Of a stretch of DNA of 64,000 nt, positions 50,305 to 58,928 are shown in pieces; the stretch's first letter is position 1; every line of letters begins with the position of its first letter. Origin of the DNA: Streptomyces sp. YIM 130001 (GTDB taxonomy: Bacteria; Actinomycetota; Actinomycetes; Streptomycetales; Streptomycetaceae); contig NZ_KZ984567.1 of assembly GCF_003574445.1 (NCBI RefSeq), forward strand, positions 79,363 through 143,362. Direction: 5' to 3'. The position numbers and the translations under genes were made by a program. Below the pieces are notes generated by a model that searched no databases, was not told where the DNA came from, and saw nothing but the letters and a program-made list of their open reading frames with translations.

Positions 50305-52017
50305 ATGACCGGGTACGAGGCGGAAGGCACATGCCTTCAGCCACTCACGCACGACGACCCCGCCGAGGTCTCCGGATACCGGCTGCGGGCCCGCATCGGC
50401 AGCGGTGGCATGGGCCGGGTCTATCTTGCGCACACACCCGGGGGCCGGGCCGTCGCCGTGAAGGTCGTACGGCGTGAGCTGGCCGACGACGAGGGATTCC
50501 GGCGCCGGTTCCGGCAGGAGGTGCGGGCGGCCGAGCGGGTGCACGGGTTGTTCACCGCGCCGGTGATCGACAGCGATCCGGAGGCAGCGAGCCCTTGGCT
50601 GGCCACCGCCTACGTCCCCGGGCCGTCGCTGTCCGAGGCGGTCGCACGGTGCGGGGCGCTGCCGGCGGACACCGTGCTGCTGCTCCTCGCGGGCGTCGCG
50701 GAAGCGCTGCAGTCCGTCCATGCGGCGGGCATCGTGCACCGTGATCTGAAGCCGTCCAATGTGCTGCTCGCGGCCGACGGCCCGCGCGTGATCGACTTCG
50801 GCATCGCCCGCGCCACCGAGGCGACGGCGTTGACCGAGGGCGGATACGTCGTCGGGACTCCGGCATACATGTCCCCGGAGCAGGCCACCGGGGCGGGAGA
50901 CGTCGGGCCGGCGAGCGACGTCTTCGCGCTGGGCCAGATCGCGGCCTTCGCGGTCACCGGTGCTCCGGCCTTCGGCGACGGCAGTGTCCAGGCCGTGCTC
51001 TACCGGGTCGTGCACGAGACACCGGATATCGCGCAGGTGCCGGCTCCACTGCACGACCTGGTGGCGCGGTGCCTGCACAAGGATCCGGCCCAACGCCCGG
51101 CGCCCACCGACATCATGGCCGCCTGCCGAGCGACGGTGGACGTGGCTACGCAACTGGGCCGGCCCGGGCAGTGGCTGCCGGCGTCTCTCACTGCCGCGTT
51201 TCCGGCCTCGCTTCGGCAGGGGGAGACAGGGGCCGCTCCGCAGTCTCGGGGCGCCGACCGGGCGGAGCAGGGGCGGGCCGGATTCGACAAGGAACTCGAC
51301 GGAGAGCAAGGCGCACGCCAGGCGCGGGAATCAGGGCCGCGGTCGGTCCAGGCCGCGGGGGGCGGAGCCGCGGGGGACGTGGCTGCCGGGCCGGTGGTCG
51401 GCAGCTCACCTCCGGCTCCGGCTTCAGGCACGGCCCGGCCAACCCGGCGACGCAGGCCCTGGCTGATCGCCGCCGCGTGCGCGGCGGTGCTGCTCGCGGC
51501 CGGAGGCGGATACGTGGTGGAGTCCGGCGACTCGGACGACGGATCCGACCGCGCGGCCGGGTCCAACGATCGCCCGACGCCGAGTCCCACGGCGGGCGAG
51601 GACCGTACGAACGACCCGACCACTCCCCCGCCGGACCCCGAGCCGGCGCAGCGCGGCACCGTGCGGCTCCCAGAGGGCTGGCACGTCAATCTCGACAAGT
51701 CCCCTCTCGAGTCGTCCCGTTCGGGTGCATGGAACAAGGACGAGATCGATGTCCGCTACCACTCCGACCGGCTCCGCACCCGAGACGGCAACCGTCTGGC
51801 CCTGCTCGCCGCGCAGCGCGAGGGCTCGCTGACGGTCTGCCGCAAGCAAGTGACGTTCGCCAAGGACATCTCCCTCGAAGACGTCGAGCCCGGACGGCAG
51901 ATCTGCGTCTTCACTCAGGAGGGACACGCGGCACTGGTCACGCTGCGCGAGGTCGTGCCCGCCCAGCACGCATCGTTCACCCTCGCTGTCTGGCCGAACG
52001 CCGAGACTCGACGGTAG
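50305..52017 (+). CDS. Serine/threonine protein kinase with membrane anchor
   Basis: The 570-residue protein has a kinase domain at residues 20-270: P-loop IGSGGMGRVYLA, VAVKVV Lys, catalytic loop IVHRDLKPSN, DFGIA, and activation segment GTPAYMSPEQ. A long Ala/Gly/Glu-rich linker leads to one TM helix near 390-410 (LIAAACAAVLLAAGGGYVV). The extracytoplasmic part (PTPSP linker, then a folded domain with TVRLPEGWHVNLDKSPLE) is unassigned and has no PASTA repeats. Its signal and targets are unknown. It diverges from the HIBCH-like gene. Confidence 0.92.
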   Translation: MTGYEAEGTCLQPLTHDDPAEVSGYRLRARIGSGGMGRVYLAHTPGGRAVAVKVVRRELADDEGFRRRFRQEVRAAERVHGLFTAPVIDSDPEAASPWLATAYVPGPSLSEAVARCGALPADTVLLLLAGVAEALQSVHAAGIVHRDLKPSNVLLAADGPRVIDFGIARATEATALTEGGYVVGTPAYMSPEQATGAGDVGPASDVFALGQIAAFAVTGAPAFGDGSVQAVLYRVVHETPDIAQVPAPLHDLVARCLHKDPAQRPAPTDIMAACRATVDVATQLGRPGQWLPASLTAAFPASLRQGETGAAPQSRGADRAEQGRAGFDKELDGEQGARQARESGPRSVQAAGGGAAGDVAAGPVVGSSPPAPASGTARPTRRRRPWLIAAACAAVLLAAGGGYVVESGDSDDGSDRAAGSNDRPTPSPTAGEDRTNDPTTPPPDPEPAQRGTVRLPEGWHVNLDKSPLESSRSGAWNKDEIDVRYHSDRLRTRDGNRLALLAAQREGSLTVCRKQVTFAKDISLEDVEPGRQICVFTQEGHAALVTLREVVPAQHASFTLAVWPNAETRR

Positions 52018-52020
52018 GAA

Positions 52021-52057
52021 CCGGGCAGAGGCGGGGGTGTCCCCGCCCCTGCCCCGG
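52021..52057. terminator. Hairpin between convergent kinase and C39-peptidase genes
   Basis: CCGGGCAG and GGCGGGG on the left pair with CCCCGCC and CTGCCC(C)GG on the right. The loop is short, with one mismatch inside the stem. It starts three bases after the kinase stop codon. Confidence 0.6.
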
Positions 52058-52086
52058 CGCCCGCCGCCGGTCAGGCGGTGCACCGG

Positions 52087-52800
52087 TCAGGCGGCGTAGC
52101 CCTTCGGCGGGATCAGTGAGGCGAGTTGGTCGAAGGACAGCCAGTAGATCTGGTTGCCGCCGAAGGACGCGGGGTCGGCGATGAGGACGGTGCGGTTCGC
52201 GTCGTCGTAGCCGATGACGGTGAAGTAGTGGTAGATGGCCTGGTCCGATGGGTAACCGGGCGGCTGGTTACCGGGAGGCGCGACGATGTTCGTCACCAGT
52301 GGGTAGTTGTTGTCGATGTCCTGGACGATGTCGTTCCAGAGCAGGTCCTTCTGAGCGTCGCTCGGCGGATCGTCGGGCATCTCCTTGGTCTCGTACCAGC
52401 CGGTGCCGAGGTTCGCGTTCAGTACGCCGGTGACCTGGCTGATGTGGTCGGTGCCGGCCTCCGTGGTGCCGAGCTGCGCGGCCAGATCCGTCTGGCTGGG
52501 CGGCGCGATGCGTGCCGAGAGCGCGATACGGGTGGCGGCGGGGCCGCACCAGTAGCCGGTCTCCTGGACCTGGTAGTCGACCGGCAGGGTGTGGGCGTCC
52601 GCCGTGTGGACACCGTCGATCTGCAGTCGGGTACCGGGTTCGTTCTGGCCGCTGACCACCGCGGTGCCGGACTGGGAGCCGTGGTCGAGGACGGATACTG
52701 GGTGCGGGTCGGCGGGTGCCGCTTGGGCTGCCGCTGCCGGGCTGACGAGTGCGCCGACGGCGGTGACGGCCACGGCGGAGGCGAGAAGTCTCTTGCGCAT
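52087..52800 (-). CDS. Secreted C39 family peptidase
   Basis: The 237-residue protein has signal KRLLASAVAVTAVGALVSPAA. The papain-like C39 core carries the nucleophile in YQVQETGYWCGPAATRIALS, and the His in AIYHYFTVIGYDD, followed by ADPA with the third catalytic residue. Secreted stand-alone C39 proteins of this kind are common in streptomycetes and differ from the bacteriocin exporters. AGGAG precedes the ATG. It lies downstream of the muralytic-type gene on the same strand, separated by a pentanucleotide repeat. Confidence 0.87.
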   Translation of the reverse strand: MRKRLLASAVAVTAVGALVSPAAAAQAAPADPHPVSVLDHGSQSGTAVVSGQNEPGTRLQIDGVHTADAHTLPVDYQVQETGYWCGPAATRIALSARIAPPSQTDLAAQLGTTEAGTDHISQVTGVLNANLGTGWYETKEMPDDPPSDAQKDLLWNDIVQDIDNNYPLVTNIVAPPGNQPPGYPSDQAIYHYFTVIGYDDANRTVLIADPASFGGNQIYWLSFDQLASLIPPKGYAA

Positions 52801-52937
52801 AGGGGCTCCTGACGAGGAGTCGGGACCCAGCGGGTCCGGTTCGGTCACGCGGTCGGAGGAGCGGGGCGGCACGCCGGAGCGGTTCGAGGTGCCGCCTGCG
52901 GGCGTCCGCGAAGGGCACCCACAGGCGGGCACATCGA

Positions 52938-52997
52938 GTCAGGTCGGGTCAGGCCGAGTCAGGTCAGGTCAGGTCAGGTCAGGTCAGGTCAGGTCAG
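52938..52997. repeat. Pentanucleotide tandem repeat (GTCAG)n, 12 units
   Basis: Eight perfect GTCAG units occupy 52958-52997 and are preceded by four units of which two match and two are degenerate. The TGA stop of the minus-strand gene at 52994 is supplied by the last unit. Because the unit is five bases, slippage shifts frame, but it lies after the stop codon and before the C39 gene start. Confidence 0.9.
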
Positions 52998-53692
52998 GGG
53001 ATCGGCGGCACGGTCGGGCCTTCGCTGGCCAGCAGGTCGCGGGCGAACTGCTCCCACTGCGCGTAGCGGTCCGGATAGGCGGAGCGCTGGACCGCCTGGC
53101 AGACCTCACCGAGCGGCATGGTCTCCCAGCCGGCGATCTGGATGAGCCCGGGGTTGCTCCCGAACGGGGCCACTCCGTAGAACGACTTGGAGGAGGTCGG
53201 CACGTCGGTGATCTGTTCCGGGGTCCCCCACCCCGTGCTGGGCCGCTGCTGGAAGATGCCCAGGGAGTCGTGGTCCACGGGGGTCAGGTAGTTGACGAAC
53301 TTCGACTCCTGCATCGCCGTCATGAGGGCGATGACCTGACCCTGTTCGGAGATTCCGGCGCCCTTGCCGACACCGATGACGGTGCGTGCGTTGGCGAGTT
53401 CCTCCGGTCCGAGGTCGGCAGCGGTACGGAAGGTGCCGCGCAGTTCGGTGTCGGTGGCGCTGTGCAGGGCGGATGCGGTTCTCCCGTCCACCTTGCCGGT
53501 CGCGGGCAGTCCGTGGCGCTTCTGGAAGGTCTCCAACCCCTGCCCGGGGGCTGCTTGTTCGGCCTCGGCGGTCTGCGGTGGAGCGGCCTGAGGTGGAGCG
53601 GCCTGTGCCAGACCGGGTCCTGCGAACAGGGCGCCGGCGACGCCGAGTACGGCGGCTGCGGCCGCCGGGCGGGTGAAGGCAGTGCGTGCCAC
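52994..53692 (-). CDS. Secreted peptidoglycan-binding/lysozyme-like protein
   Basis: The 232-residue protein has a signal peptide (AAAAVLGVAGALFAGPGLAQA), a half PG_binding-like segment LETFQKRHGLPATGKVDG, and a helical domain at about 85-220. This includes ARTVIGVGKGAGISEQGQVI, LMTAMQESKFVNYL, DHDSLGIFQQRPSTGWGTP and SNPGLIQIAGWE. This domain is widespread in streptomycete secreted proteins and resembles small transglycosylases, with Glu in MQESKF as candidate acid. AAGGAG lies eight bases before the GTG. Activity on peptidoglycan is probable, not shown. Confidence 0.78.
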   Translation of the reverse strand: MARTAFTRPAAAAAVLGVAGALFAGPGLAQAAPPQAAPPQTAEAEQAAPGQGLETFQKRHGLPATGKVDGRTASALHSATDTELRGTFRTAADLGPEELANARTVIGVGKGAGISEQGQVIALMTAMQESKFVNYLTPVDHDSLGIFQQRPSTGWGTPEQITDVPTSSKSFYGVAPFGSNPGLIQIAGWETMPLGEVCQAVQRSAYPDRYAQWEQFARDLLASEGPTVPPIP

Positions 53693-54006
53693 TGCGTCAT
53701 CTCCTTGTCCAGGTCGTTCGTCCTCGCCCGTCCGCCGTTCGGGCTCGGGGTGCACACGTCGATCGCGGGGCCGGGCACGTAGGCACCGGACCGTGGGTCG
53801 ACGCGCGTAGTTCCACGGAACGTGGGTGAGCGGGCGGAGGGCGTGAACTGTGGGGGGAACGGGGGCGCACAAGTGCCGTACGCAGCACGCTCGTCGGAGG
53901 CCTTGCGTGCCGGGCCGGCACGCCCAGCATCACGGCATGGCCATGACACCCACAAGCCCCGAAAGTCCAGGCTTACGGAACCGGCGGCCGGTCCGGAGCT
54001 CCGCGG
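53693..54006. other. Intergenic region, 314 bp
   Basis: This gap lies between the ArsR gene (its stop at 54007) and the secreted protein start, on the same strand. It should contain the promoter of the secreted protein gene. I see no gene, repeat or RNA structure worth naming. Confidence 0.35.
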
Positions 54007-55077
54007 TTAGCTACGGCGCTGCGGCGAAGTCGGCGTCGACCGCATCGGCGCGCCGAGACCCTCCTCCGGACGTCCCCCATGGGTCTCACCCACCGGCCCC
54101 CGCTCACAACTGCGCATCAGGGCACGGCCTTCCGCCGTCGCCACGTGCAGCGACCGCCCGTCCTTGCGGACCGTGGCGACCAGACCCGCGCCTCGCAGTA
54201 CCTTCATGTGCTGGCTGACGGCTGGGTGGGTCACCCCGAGCAGCCGGGCCAGGGCCACCGTCGAGGCGCCGGTGCGTACCGCCCGCAGTACGCGGGCCCT
54301 TGTGTGGCCGAGGAGTTGGCCGAGCGCTCCCCCGTCGCCGCGGCCGTCAGCCGCCGGGACGTTCCACTCCATGTCGTGCTCGATGGGATACACCAGGACC
54401 GGTGGCAGCGCGTCGTCGGCGAGCGTGATGGCGGTCGGCCAGCAGAAGAACGACGGCTGCAGGGTGAGTCCGCGACCGTCGAGCCGCAGCTCCTGGTCGA
54501 CCGGGTAGTCGACCTCGAGCACCATCGGCCGCCAGCGGAACCGGGGCCCGAGCCCCGCAAGGAGTCCTTCGGTACCCCCGTCCAGCAGACCCCGCAGCCG
54601 CACGATCCGGTCGGCGTCGATATGGGCGTGGATCCGCGGCCAGAACGGCGCCACCGCTTCCTCGTGGTACGCCCGCAGTGCCTGCCCCAGGCGCAGCAGC
54701 GCGCTGCCGTCACCGCCCGCCAGCGCCTGCGTCCAGCCCGGCAGCGGGCGCGCGGCGGCCACCCGCTCGAGGTCCTTGCGCAGACGGGGTTCCGGAGTAC
54801 GTACGAGGGTGTCCACCGCGGCCTGGAAGGTCTCGCCGTCACCGCAGGTGGGGGTGAGGAAGTCGGGTGAGCTGCCGTGCGGCGGCAGCAGCGGCGACAA
54901 GTCCCGGCAGTTCGCCGGCAGGCGCGGCCGCACCCAGCGCCGCCAGGGGCCGAACACACCCTCGCCGTCGCGGCGTTGGAGCGTCTGCACGCTGTTGCTG
55001 AGCTCCCACAGATGGTCCGGTCCCGCGGCTACCCGTACTCGCCCGAGGTCCTCGGCCGTGAAGTGCACCCGTAACAC
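54007..55077 (-). CDS. ArsR-type regulator with N-terminal DUF5937 domain; contains a TTA codon
   Basis: The 356-residue protein begins VLRVHFTAEDLGRVRVAAGPD, the usual start of this actinobacterial group. A 240-residue N-terminal domain follows, then an ArsR helix-turn-helix at about 275-330: GASTVALARLLGVTHPAVSQHMKVLRGAG. The ligand is unknown. Codon 2 is TTA (55072-55074), which streptomycetes read with bldA tRNA, so expression may be developmental. Start choice is supported by conservation, not by a strong ribosome binding site. Confidence 0.83.
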   Translation of the reverse strand: MLRVHFTAEDLGRVRVAAGPDHLWELSNSVQTLQRRDGEGVFGPWRRWVRPRLPANCRDLSPLLPPHGSSPDFLTPTCGDGETFQAAVDTLVRTPEPRLRKDLERVAAARPLPGWTQALAGGDGSALLRLGQALRAYHEEAVAPFWPRIHAHIDADRIVRLRGLLDGGTEGLLAGLGPRFRWRPMVLEVDYPVDQELRLDGRGLTLQPSFFCWPTAITLADDALPPVLVYPIEHDMEWNVPAADGRGDGGALGQLLGHTRARVLRAVRTGASTVALARLLGVTHPAVSQHMKVLRGAGLVATVRKDGRSLHVATAEGRALMRSCERGPVGETHGGRPEEGLGAPMRSTPTSPQRRS

Positions 55078-55206
55078 TGCGACACGTCCCCCCTGCCCGG
55101 ATCGCCTCCGCCCGGCACGGGTCCGCACCGGCGCTCCCAGGCGACCGTCGCGCGGCCGTCCGTGTCAAGAGGCTGACCTGTCAAGGCTTCTGACGGCTGG
55201 TCCGGC

Positions 55207-55242
55207 GCAGGGAGACACGGGGCAGGGAGACACGGGGCAGGG
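55207..55242. repeat. 15-bp tandem direct repeat, 2.4 copies
   Basis: GCAGGGAGACACGGG occurs at 55207-55221 and again at 55222-55236, followed by a partial third copy GCAGGG-like at 55237-55242. It lies between the alcohol dehydrogenase stop and the ArsR start. Confidence 0.75.
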
Positions 55243-55293
55243 TCGTGCCAGAGCACACGGCCACACGGCCCCCGGGCCCGGACGTCCGGAACT

Positions 55294-56478
55294 TCACGGC
55301 CTGAGAAGGGTCTTGATCATTCCGTCCTCCTTGTCCTGGAACATCTGGTAGGCCTTCGGCGCATCCTCCAGGGGCAGGCGATGGGTGGCGAAGTCGTCGA
55401 CACCGAGCGGGTCCTCGTCGGTGAGCAGCGGCAGCAGGTCGTCCACCCAGCGCCTGACGTTGGCCTGCCCCATGCGTACCTGGACCTGCTTGTCGAACAT
55501 GGTCAGCAGTGGCATCGGGTCGAGCGCGCCGCCGTACACGCCGGACACGGAGACCGTGCCGCCGCGGCGGACGATGTCGAACGCACTGTGCAGGGCGCCG
55601 AGTCGGTCGATGCCGGCGCGCTCCATCAGCTTCTCGGCCATGGCGTCGGGCAGCAGGCCGACACCCCACTGGGCGGCCTTGGCCAGCGACGCTCCGTGGG
55701 CCTCCATCCCGACGGCGTCGATCACGGCGTCGGTGCCGCGGCCGTCGGTGAGGTCGCGGATGGCGTCGCCGAGGTCCTTGCCGTGGCGGCGCAGGTCCAG
55801 GCACTTCACCCCGTCGTGGTGGGAGCGGCTCAGGCGCTCGGGCACCAGGTCGACGCCGACCACGAGTTCCGCCCCTCGGTGCAGGGCGATCCGGGCGGCC
55901 ATCGCTCCGATCGGGCCGAGGCCGAGCACGGTCACCGATCCGCCGGGCGGGATGTCGGCGTATTCGACGGCCTGCCAGGCGGTCGGCAGTACGTCGGAGA
56001 GGTACACGTACCGGTCGTCGGCCGCCGTGTCCGGGACCTTGATCGGCAGCGTGTTGCCGAACGGCACCCGCAGGAACTCGGCCTGCCCACCAGGCACTTG
56101 GCCGTACAGCTTGGTGTAGCCGAACAGCGCCGCCCCGGAACCACGCTCGGTGACCTGGGTGGTCTCGCACTGGGAGTGGAGCCCGCGGTCGCACATGTAG
56201 CAGGCACCGCAGGAGATGTTGAACGGAACGACGACCCGGTCACCGGGCTTCAGTTCCCGGACCGCGGGGCCCACCTCCTGGACGATGCCCATGGATTCGT
56301 GTCCCAGGATGTCGCCCGGATCGATGAAGGGGCCCATGACTTCGTAGAGGTGCAGGTCGGACCCGCAGATGCCCGTCGACGTCACGCGTACGACGATGTC
56401 GGTCGGGTCCTCGATACGAGGGTCGGGGACGGTCTCGACGCGGACGTCCCGCTTGCCCTGCCACGTGAGTGCTCGCAT
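55294..56478 (-). CDS. Zinc-dependent alcohol dehydrogenase
   Basis: The 394-residue medium-chain enzyme resembles the glutathione-independent formaldehyde dehydrogenase group. Catalytic zinc ligands are in TGICGSDLHLYE and LGHESMGIV; structural zinc cysteines are in CGACYMCDRGLHSQC. The cofactor motif is VTVLGLGPIGAMAARIA. GGAGGAGG lies upstream of the ATG. The long insert and DLGDAIRDLTDGRGTDAVIDAVGME fit this branch. The substrate is probably an alcohol or aldehyde, uncertain. It diverges from a DNA glycosylase-like gene. Confidence 0.9.
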   Translation of the reverse strand: MRALTWQGKRDVRVETVPDPRIEDPTDIVVRVTSTGICGSDLHLYEVMGPFIDPGDILGHESMGIVQEVGPAVRELKPGDRVVVPFNISCGACYMCDRGLHSQCETTQVTERGSGAALFGYTKLYGQVPGGQAEFLRVPFGNTLPIKVPDTAADDRYVYLSDVLPTAWQAVEYADIPPGGSVTVLGLGPIGAMAARIALHRGAELVVGVDLVPERLSRSHHDGVKCLDLRRHGKDLGDAIRDLTDGRGTDAVIDAVGMEAHGASLAKAAQWGVGLLPDAMAEKLMERAGIDRLGALHSAFDIVRRGGTVSVSGVYGGALDPMPLLTMFDKQVQVRMGQANVRRWVDDLLPLLTDEDPLGVDDFATHRLPLEDAPKAYQMFQDKEDGMIKTLLRP

Positions 56479-56641
56479 GCCTGGTCCTCCTCCGGTACGT
56501 GCTCCGCGTGCGGTCGGCGCCGTGACGCCGCACCACTCCACGGGTCTCCCGGCGGGACGCGGCTATGCATCGGCGGGCCGCGTGGCGTTTGACGCCCGCC
56601 GTTCCGGGTGACTCGGGGCGCGGAGCCTGTGGAGGTGGAGC

Positions 56642-57298
56642 ATGGCCGGCACCGAAGCCGTTGTACGGGCGCTGCTCGATGTCGCCGGCCGGACGTACGC
56701 GCGTGAGGCCGGCATCCGGCCCGGCGACACCCCTCAGCCGCTGTACCGCACGCTCGTCCTCGCCTGCCTGCTGAGCGCCCGGATTCAGGCGTCGATCGCG
56801 GTCGCCACCTCGCGGGCCTTGTACGACGCCGGACTGCGCGACCCGCGGCGGATGGCCGATGCCACCTGGCAGCACCGGGTCGACGCCCTCGGCCAGGGCG
56901 GATACCGGCGCTACGACGAGCGCACCGCGACACAACTCGGCGACGGTGCACGGCTGTTGCTCGACTCCTGGGGCGGCGATCTGCGCAGGGTGCGCGGGGA
57001 GGCGGACGGAGACGTCTCCGAGGTGAAGAAGCGATTGCGGCGGGTTCCGGGGCTGGGTCCGACCGGCGTGGACATCTTCCTGCGGGAGGTTCAGGACGTG
57101 TGGCCGGAGTACGCCCCGTACCTCGATGCCAAAGCCCTGCAAGGGGCGGAACGACTCGGTCTCCCCTCGGAGGTGTCCGCGCTGGCGCGAGCTGCCGGCG
57201 ACACCGGCACCGGTGTGCTCGCCGCTGCGCTGGTCCGCGCGGCGCTGGACAGCTCTGTCGCCGAGGAGTGTCTGCGGCGGGCGAAGGGCGCGGGCTGA
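56642..57298 (+). CDS. Endonuclease III/HhH-GPD-like protein
   Basis: The 218-residue protein has an all-helical HhH-GPD-like fold with helix-hairpin-helix RVPGLGPTGVDIFLREVQ. The conserved Asp is in YAPYLDAKAL. The catalytic Lys of bifunctional endonuclease III is replaced (PT in place of RK), and the four-cysteine iron-sulfur loop is missing. It may be a monofunctional glycosylase or non-enzymatic binder. GGAGGTGG precedes the ATG. It sits in a stress-gene neighbourhood. Confidence 0.8.
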   Translation: MAGTEAVVRALLDVAGRTYAREAGIRPGDTPQPLYRTLVLACLLSARIQASIAVATSRALYDAGLRDPRRMADATWQHRVDALGQGGYRRYDERTATQLGDGARLLLDSWGGDLRRVRGEADGDVSEVKKRLRRVPGLGPTGVDIFLREVQDVWPEYAPYLDAKALQGAERLGLPSEVSALARAAGDTGTGVLAAALVRAALDSSVAEECLRRAKGAG

Positions 57299-57538
57299 GA
57301 CCGCGGCCTGGACGGGAAGCGCTGGGGTGACTGTGGGTTCGACCGGTCACCGGGCGTGACGCTCCGGGCTGCGCGCCGGGAGGTATGCGTGGACAGTGGA
57401 GGGAGAAGTTCAAGGCTTGCGCTTCGGACAACAGGCGCACCCACGCAGCGGGGCCCTTGGCACCGGTCGCTGCCGTCGAGGGCACGGTCCGGTCGGACCC
57501 GCCGTGGCCGCACGTGACGACCGAGGAGTGACTCGCCG

Positions 57539-58345
57539 ATGTCCGTCGAGACCCCAGCAGTACGGGTGCGACGCACCCATGACGACACCCCCGAGACGTC
57601 GGCAGCCTTCCAGCAGGCCGCAGCGCTCGGCGGTGGATCCGAACGAGACCGGCTCCATGAGCAGTTGGTGTGCGACTGGCTTCCCGTGGCCCATCGCATC
57701 GCCGGCAAGTTCCGCGACCGCGGCGAGAACATGGACGACCTGCGCCAGGTCGCGGCCATCGGCCTGGTGAAGGCGGTACGCCGCTACGACCCCCGGCGCG
57801 GCCCGTTCATCAGCTACGCGGTCCCCACCATCACCGGCGAGCTGCGCCGGCACTTCCGGGACCACACCTGGGACGTACGGGTGCCGCGGCGTGTGCAGGA
57901 ACTGCGCAACACGATGCGCCGTGCCCGCCGCGAACTGATGCTGACCCCGGGGAGCCACGAGCCCACGGTCGAGGAGCTCGCCGCCCACACCGGGCGTTCC
58001 GAGAAGGAAGTCCGGGAGGGCCTGGAGGCGCTCGCCAGCTACCGCTCCCTCTCCCTTGACGCCGAGTCGAGCGAAGGGTTCCGTATCGCCGACACCCTGG
58101 GCTCCCTCGATGCGCGTATCGAGCTCGTCTCGGACCGCCAGGCTGCGAGGGAAGGGCTCCGGCATCTGCCGCTGCGAGAGAAGCGGGTGCTGTATCTGCG
58201 GTTCTTCGAGGACATGACACAGAGCCGTATCGCGGAAGAACTGGGCATCTCGCAGATGCACGTCTCCCGTCTGATCTCGCGGTCCTGCAGCCGGGTGCGC
58301 GCCGAGGCGCTGGGAGAAGCCGAACCGTCGCCGGCCGAGGCATGA
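57539..58345 (+). CDS. RNA polymerase sigma factor, SigB/SigF/SigG class
   Basis: The 268-residue sigma factor has region 2 (VAHRIAGKFRDRGENMDDLRQVAAIGLVKAVRRYDP, with core binding and -10 recognition), region 3 and region 4 with LPLREKRVLYLRFFEDMTQSR then helix-turn-helix AEELGISQMHVSRLISRS. This fits group 3 stress/sporulation sigma factors, released by STAS antagonists such as the one at 40.8 kb. Adjacent genes include DUF6479, CDGSH and small charged proteins with GNNT-N15/16-GGGTAC upstream elements. Its own anti-sigma gene is not adjacent. Confidence 0.92.
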   Translation: MSVETPAVRVRRTHDDTPETSAAFQQAAALGGGSERDRLHEQLVCDWLPVAHRIAGKFRDRGENMDDLRQVAAIGLVKAVRRYDPRRGPFISYAVPTITGELRRHFRDHTWDVRVPRRVQELRNTMRRARRELMLTPGSHEPTVEELAAHTGRSEKEVREGLEALASYRSLSLDAESSEGFRIADTLGSLDARIELVSDRQAAREGLRHLPLREKRVLYLRFFEDMTQSRIAEELGISQMHVSRLISRSCSRVRAEALGEAEPSPAEA

Positions 58346-58397
58346 CCGGACGAGTGAGCGGCGGCGGCCGGGCTGCAGGATCGAAGACGCCGAAGAG

Positions 58398-58403
58398 GGG
58401 TAC
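58398..58403 (+). promoter_or_regulatory. SigB-type -10 element upstream of the DUF6479 gene
   Basis: GGGTAC at 58398-58403 is preceded by GGAT (58378-58381) with a 16-base spacer, matching the SigB-class GNNT-N14-16-GGGTAY layout. It lies nine bases before the ATG. The -35 half is weak information. Confidence 0.4.
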
Positions 58404-58412
58404 TCGGGCGCC

Positions 58413-58787
58413 ATGACTGCCTACGACGCACCTGACGTCACGCATGCCGCCGCGCCGCTGCTGCGCGCGGCGGACGACCCGTCGCTCGGATTCGTTCCGT
58501 TCCTCCTGATCGGCTTGGTGGTGGCGGCCGCCCTGGTCTGGGCTGTCTGGCTCGGGATCCGCATCCGCAGGCGCGAACCACGGCCGCCGAACCCGGGCGA
58601 GCAGCCGCGGCCGCCGAAGAACGGAGCCGCGGCCGAACTCCCTGAGGAGCCTGCCGCGGACGACTTCGGCGCGGACGGCGAACGCCTCTCGCCCCACGAG
58701 ATGAGGGGGCACGGCGCTCCGGGCGGACGCCCCCACGCCGGACGGCACCGCAAGAGCGGCGGATCCGGCGGCAACCACGGCACATGA
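58413..58787 (+). CDS. DUF6479 family membrane protein
   Basis: The 124-residue protein has one TM helix (FVPFLLIGLVVAAALVWAVWLGIRIRRREP, residues 27-56) and a disordered, basic-acidic C-terminal tail. RPPNPGEQPRPPKNG, ADGERLSPHEM and HRKSGGSGG match DUF6479 as known from streptomycetes. Function unknown. It begins directly after a GGGTAC element typical of SigB-class promoters and lies 67 bases downstream of a SigF-like gene. Confidence 0.85.
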   Translation: MTAYDAPDVTHAAAPLLRAADDPSLGFVPFLLIGLVVAAALVWAVWLGIRIRRREPRPPNPGEQPRPPKNGAAAELPEEPAADDFGADGERLSPHEMRGHGAPGGRPHAGRHRKSGGSGGNHGT

Positions 58788-58795
58788 GCCCCGCA

Positions 58796-58828
58796 GCACC
58801 CCCGCTGCACCCCCGCTGCACCCCCGCC
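58796..58828. repeat. 11-bp tandem repeat, three copies
   Basis: GCACCCCCGCT repeats at 58796-58806 and 58807-58817, with a third copy at 58818-58828 changed in its last base. It lies just after the DUF6479 stop. Confidence 0.8.
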
Positions 58829-58928
58829 GCACCGCAACTCCCCTGGCGACCTCACGGCACGAGCCCCGACAGTACGAGCACGTCACTCTGCGGCCGGTTG
58901 CCGCCCCTTCGACGGAAGGAACCAGCCG

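Noticed and set aside
52938..52997. Repeat tract considered as a CRISPR array
   Set aside because: The units are five bases with no spacers, so it is a simple tandem repeat.
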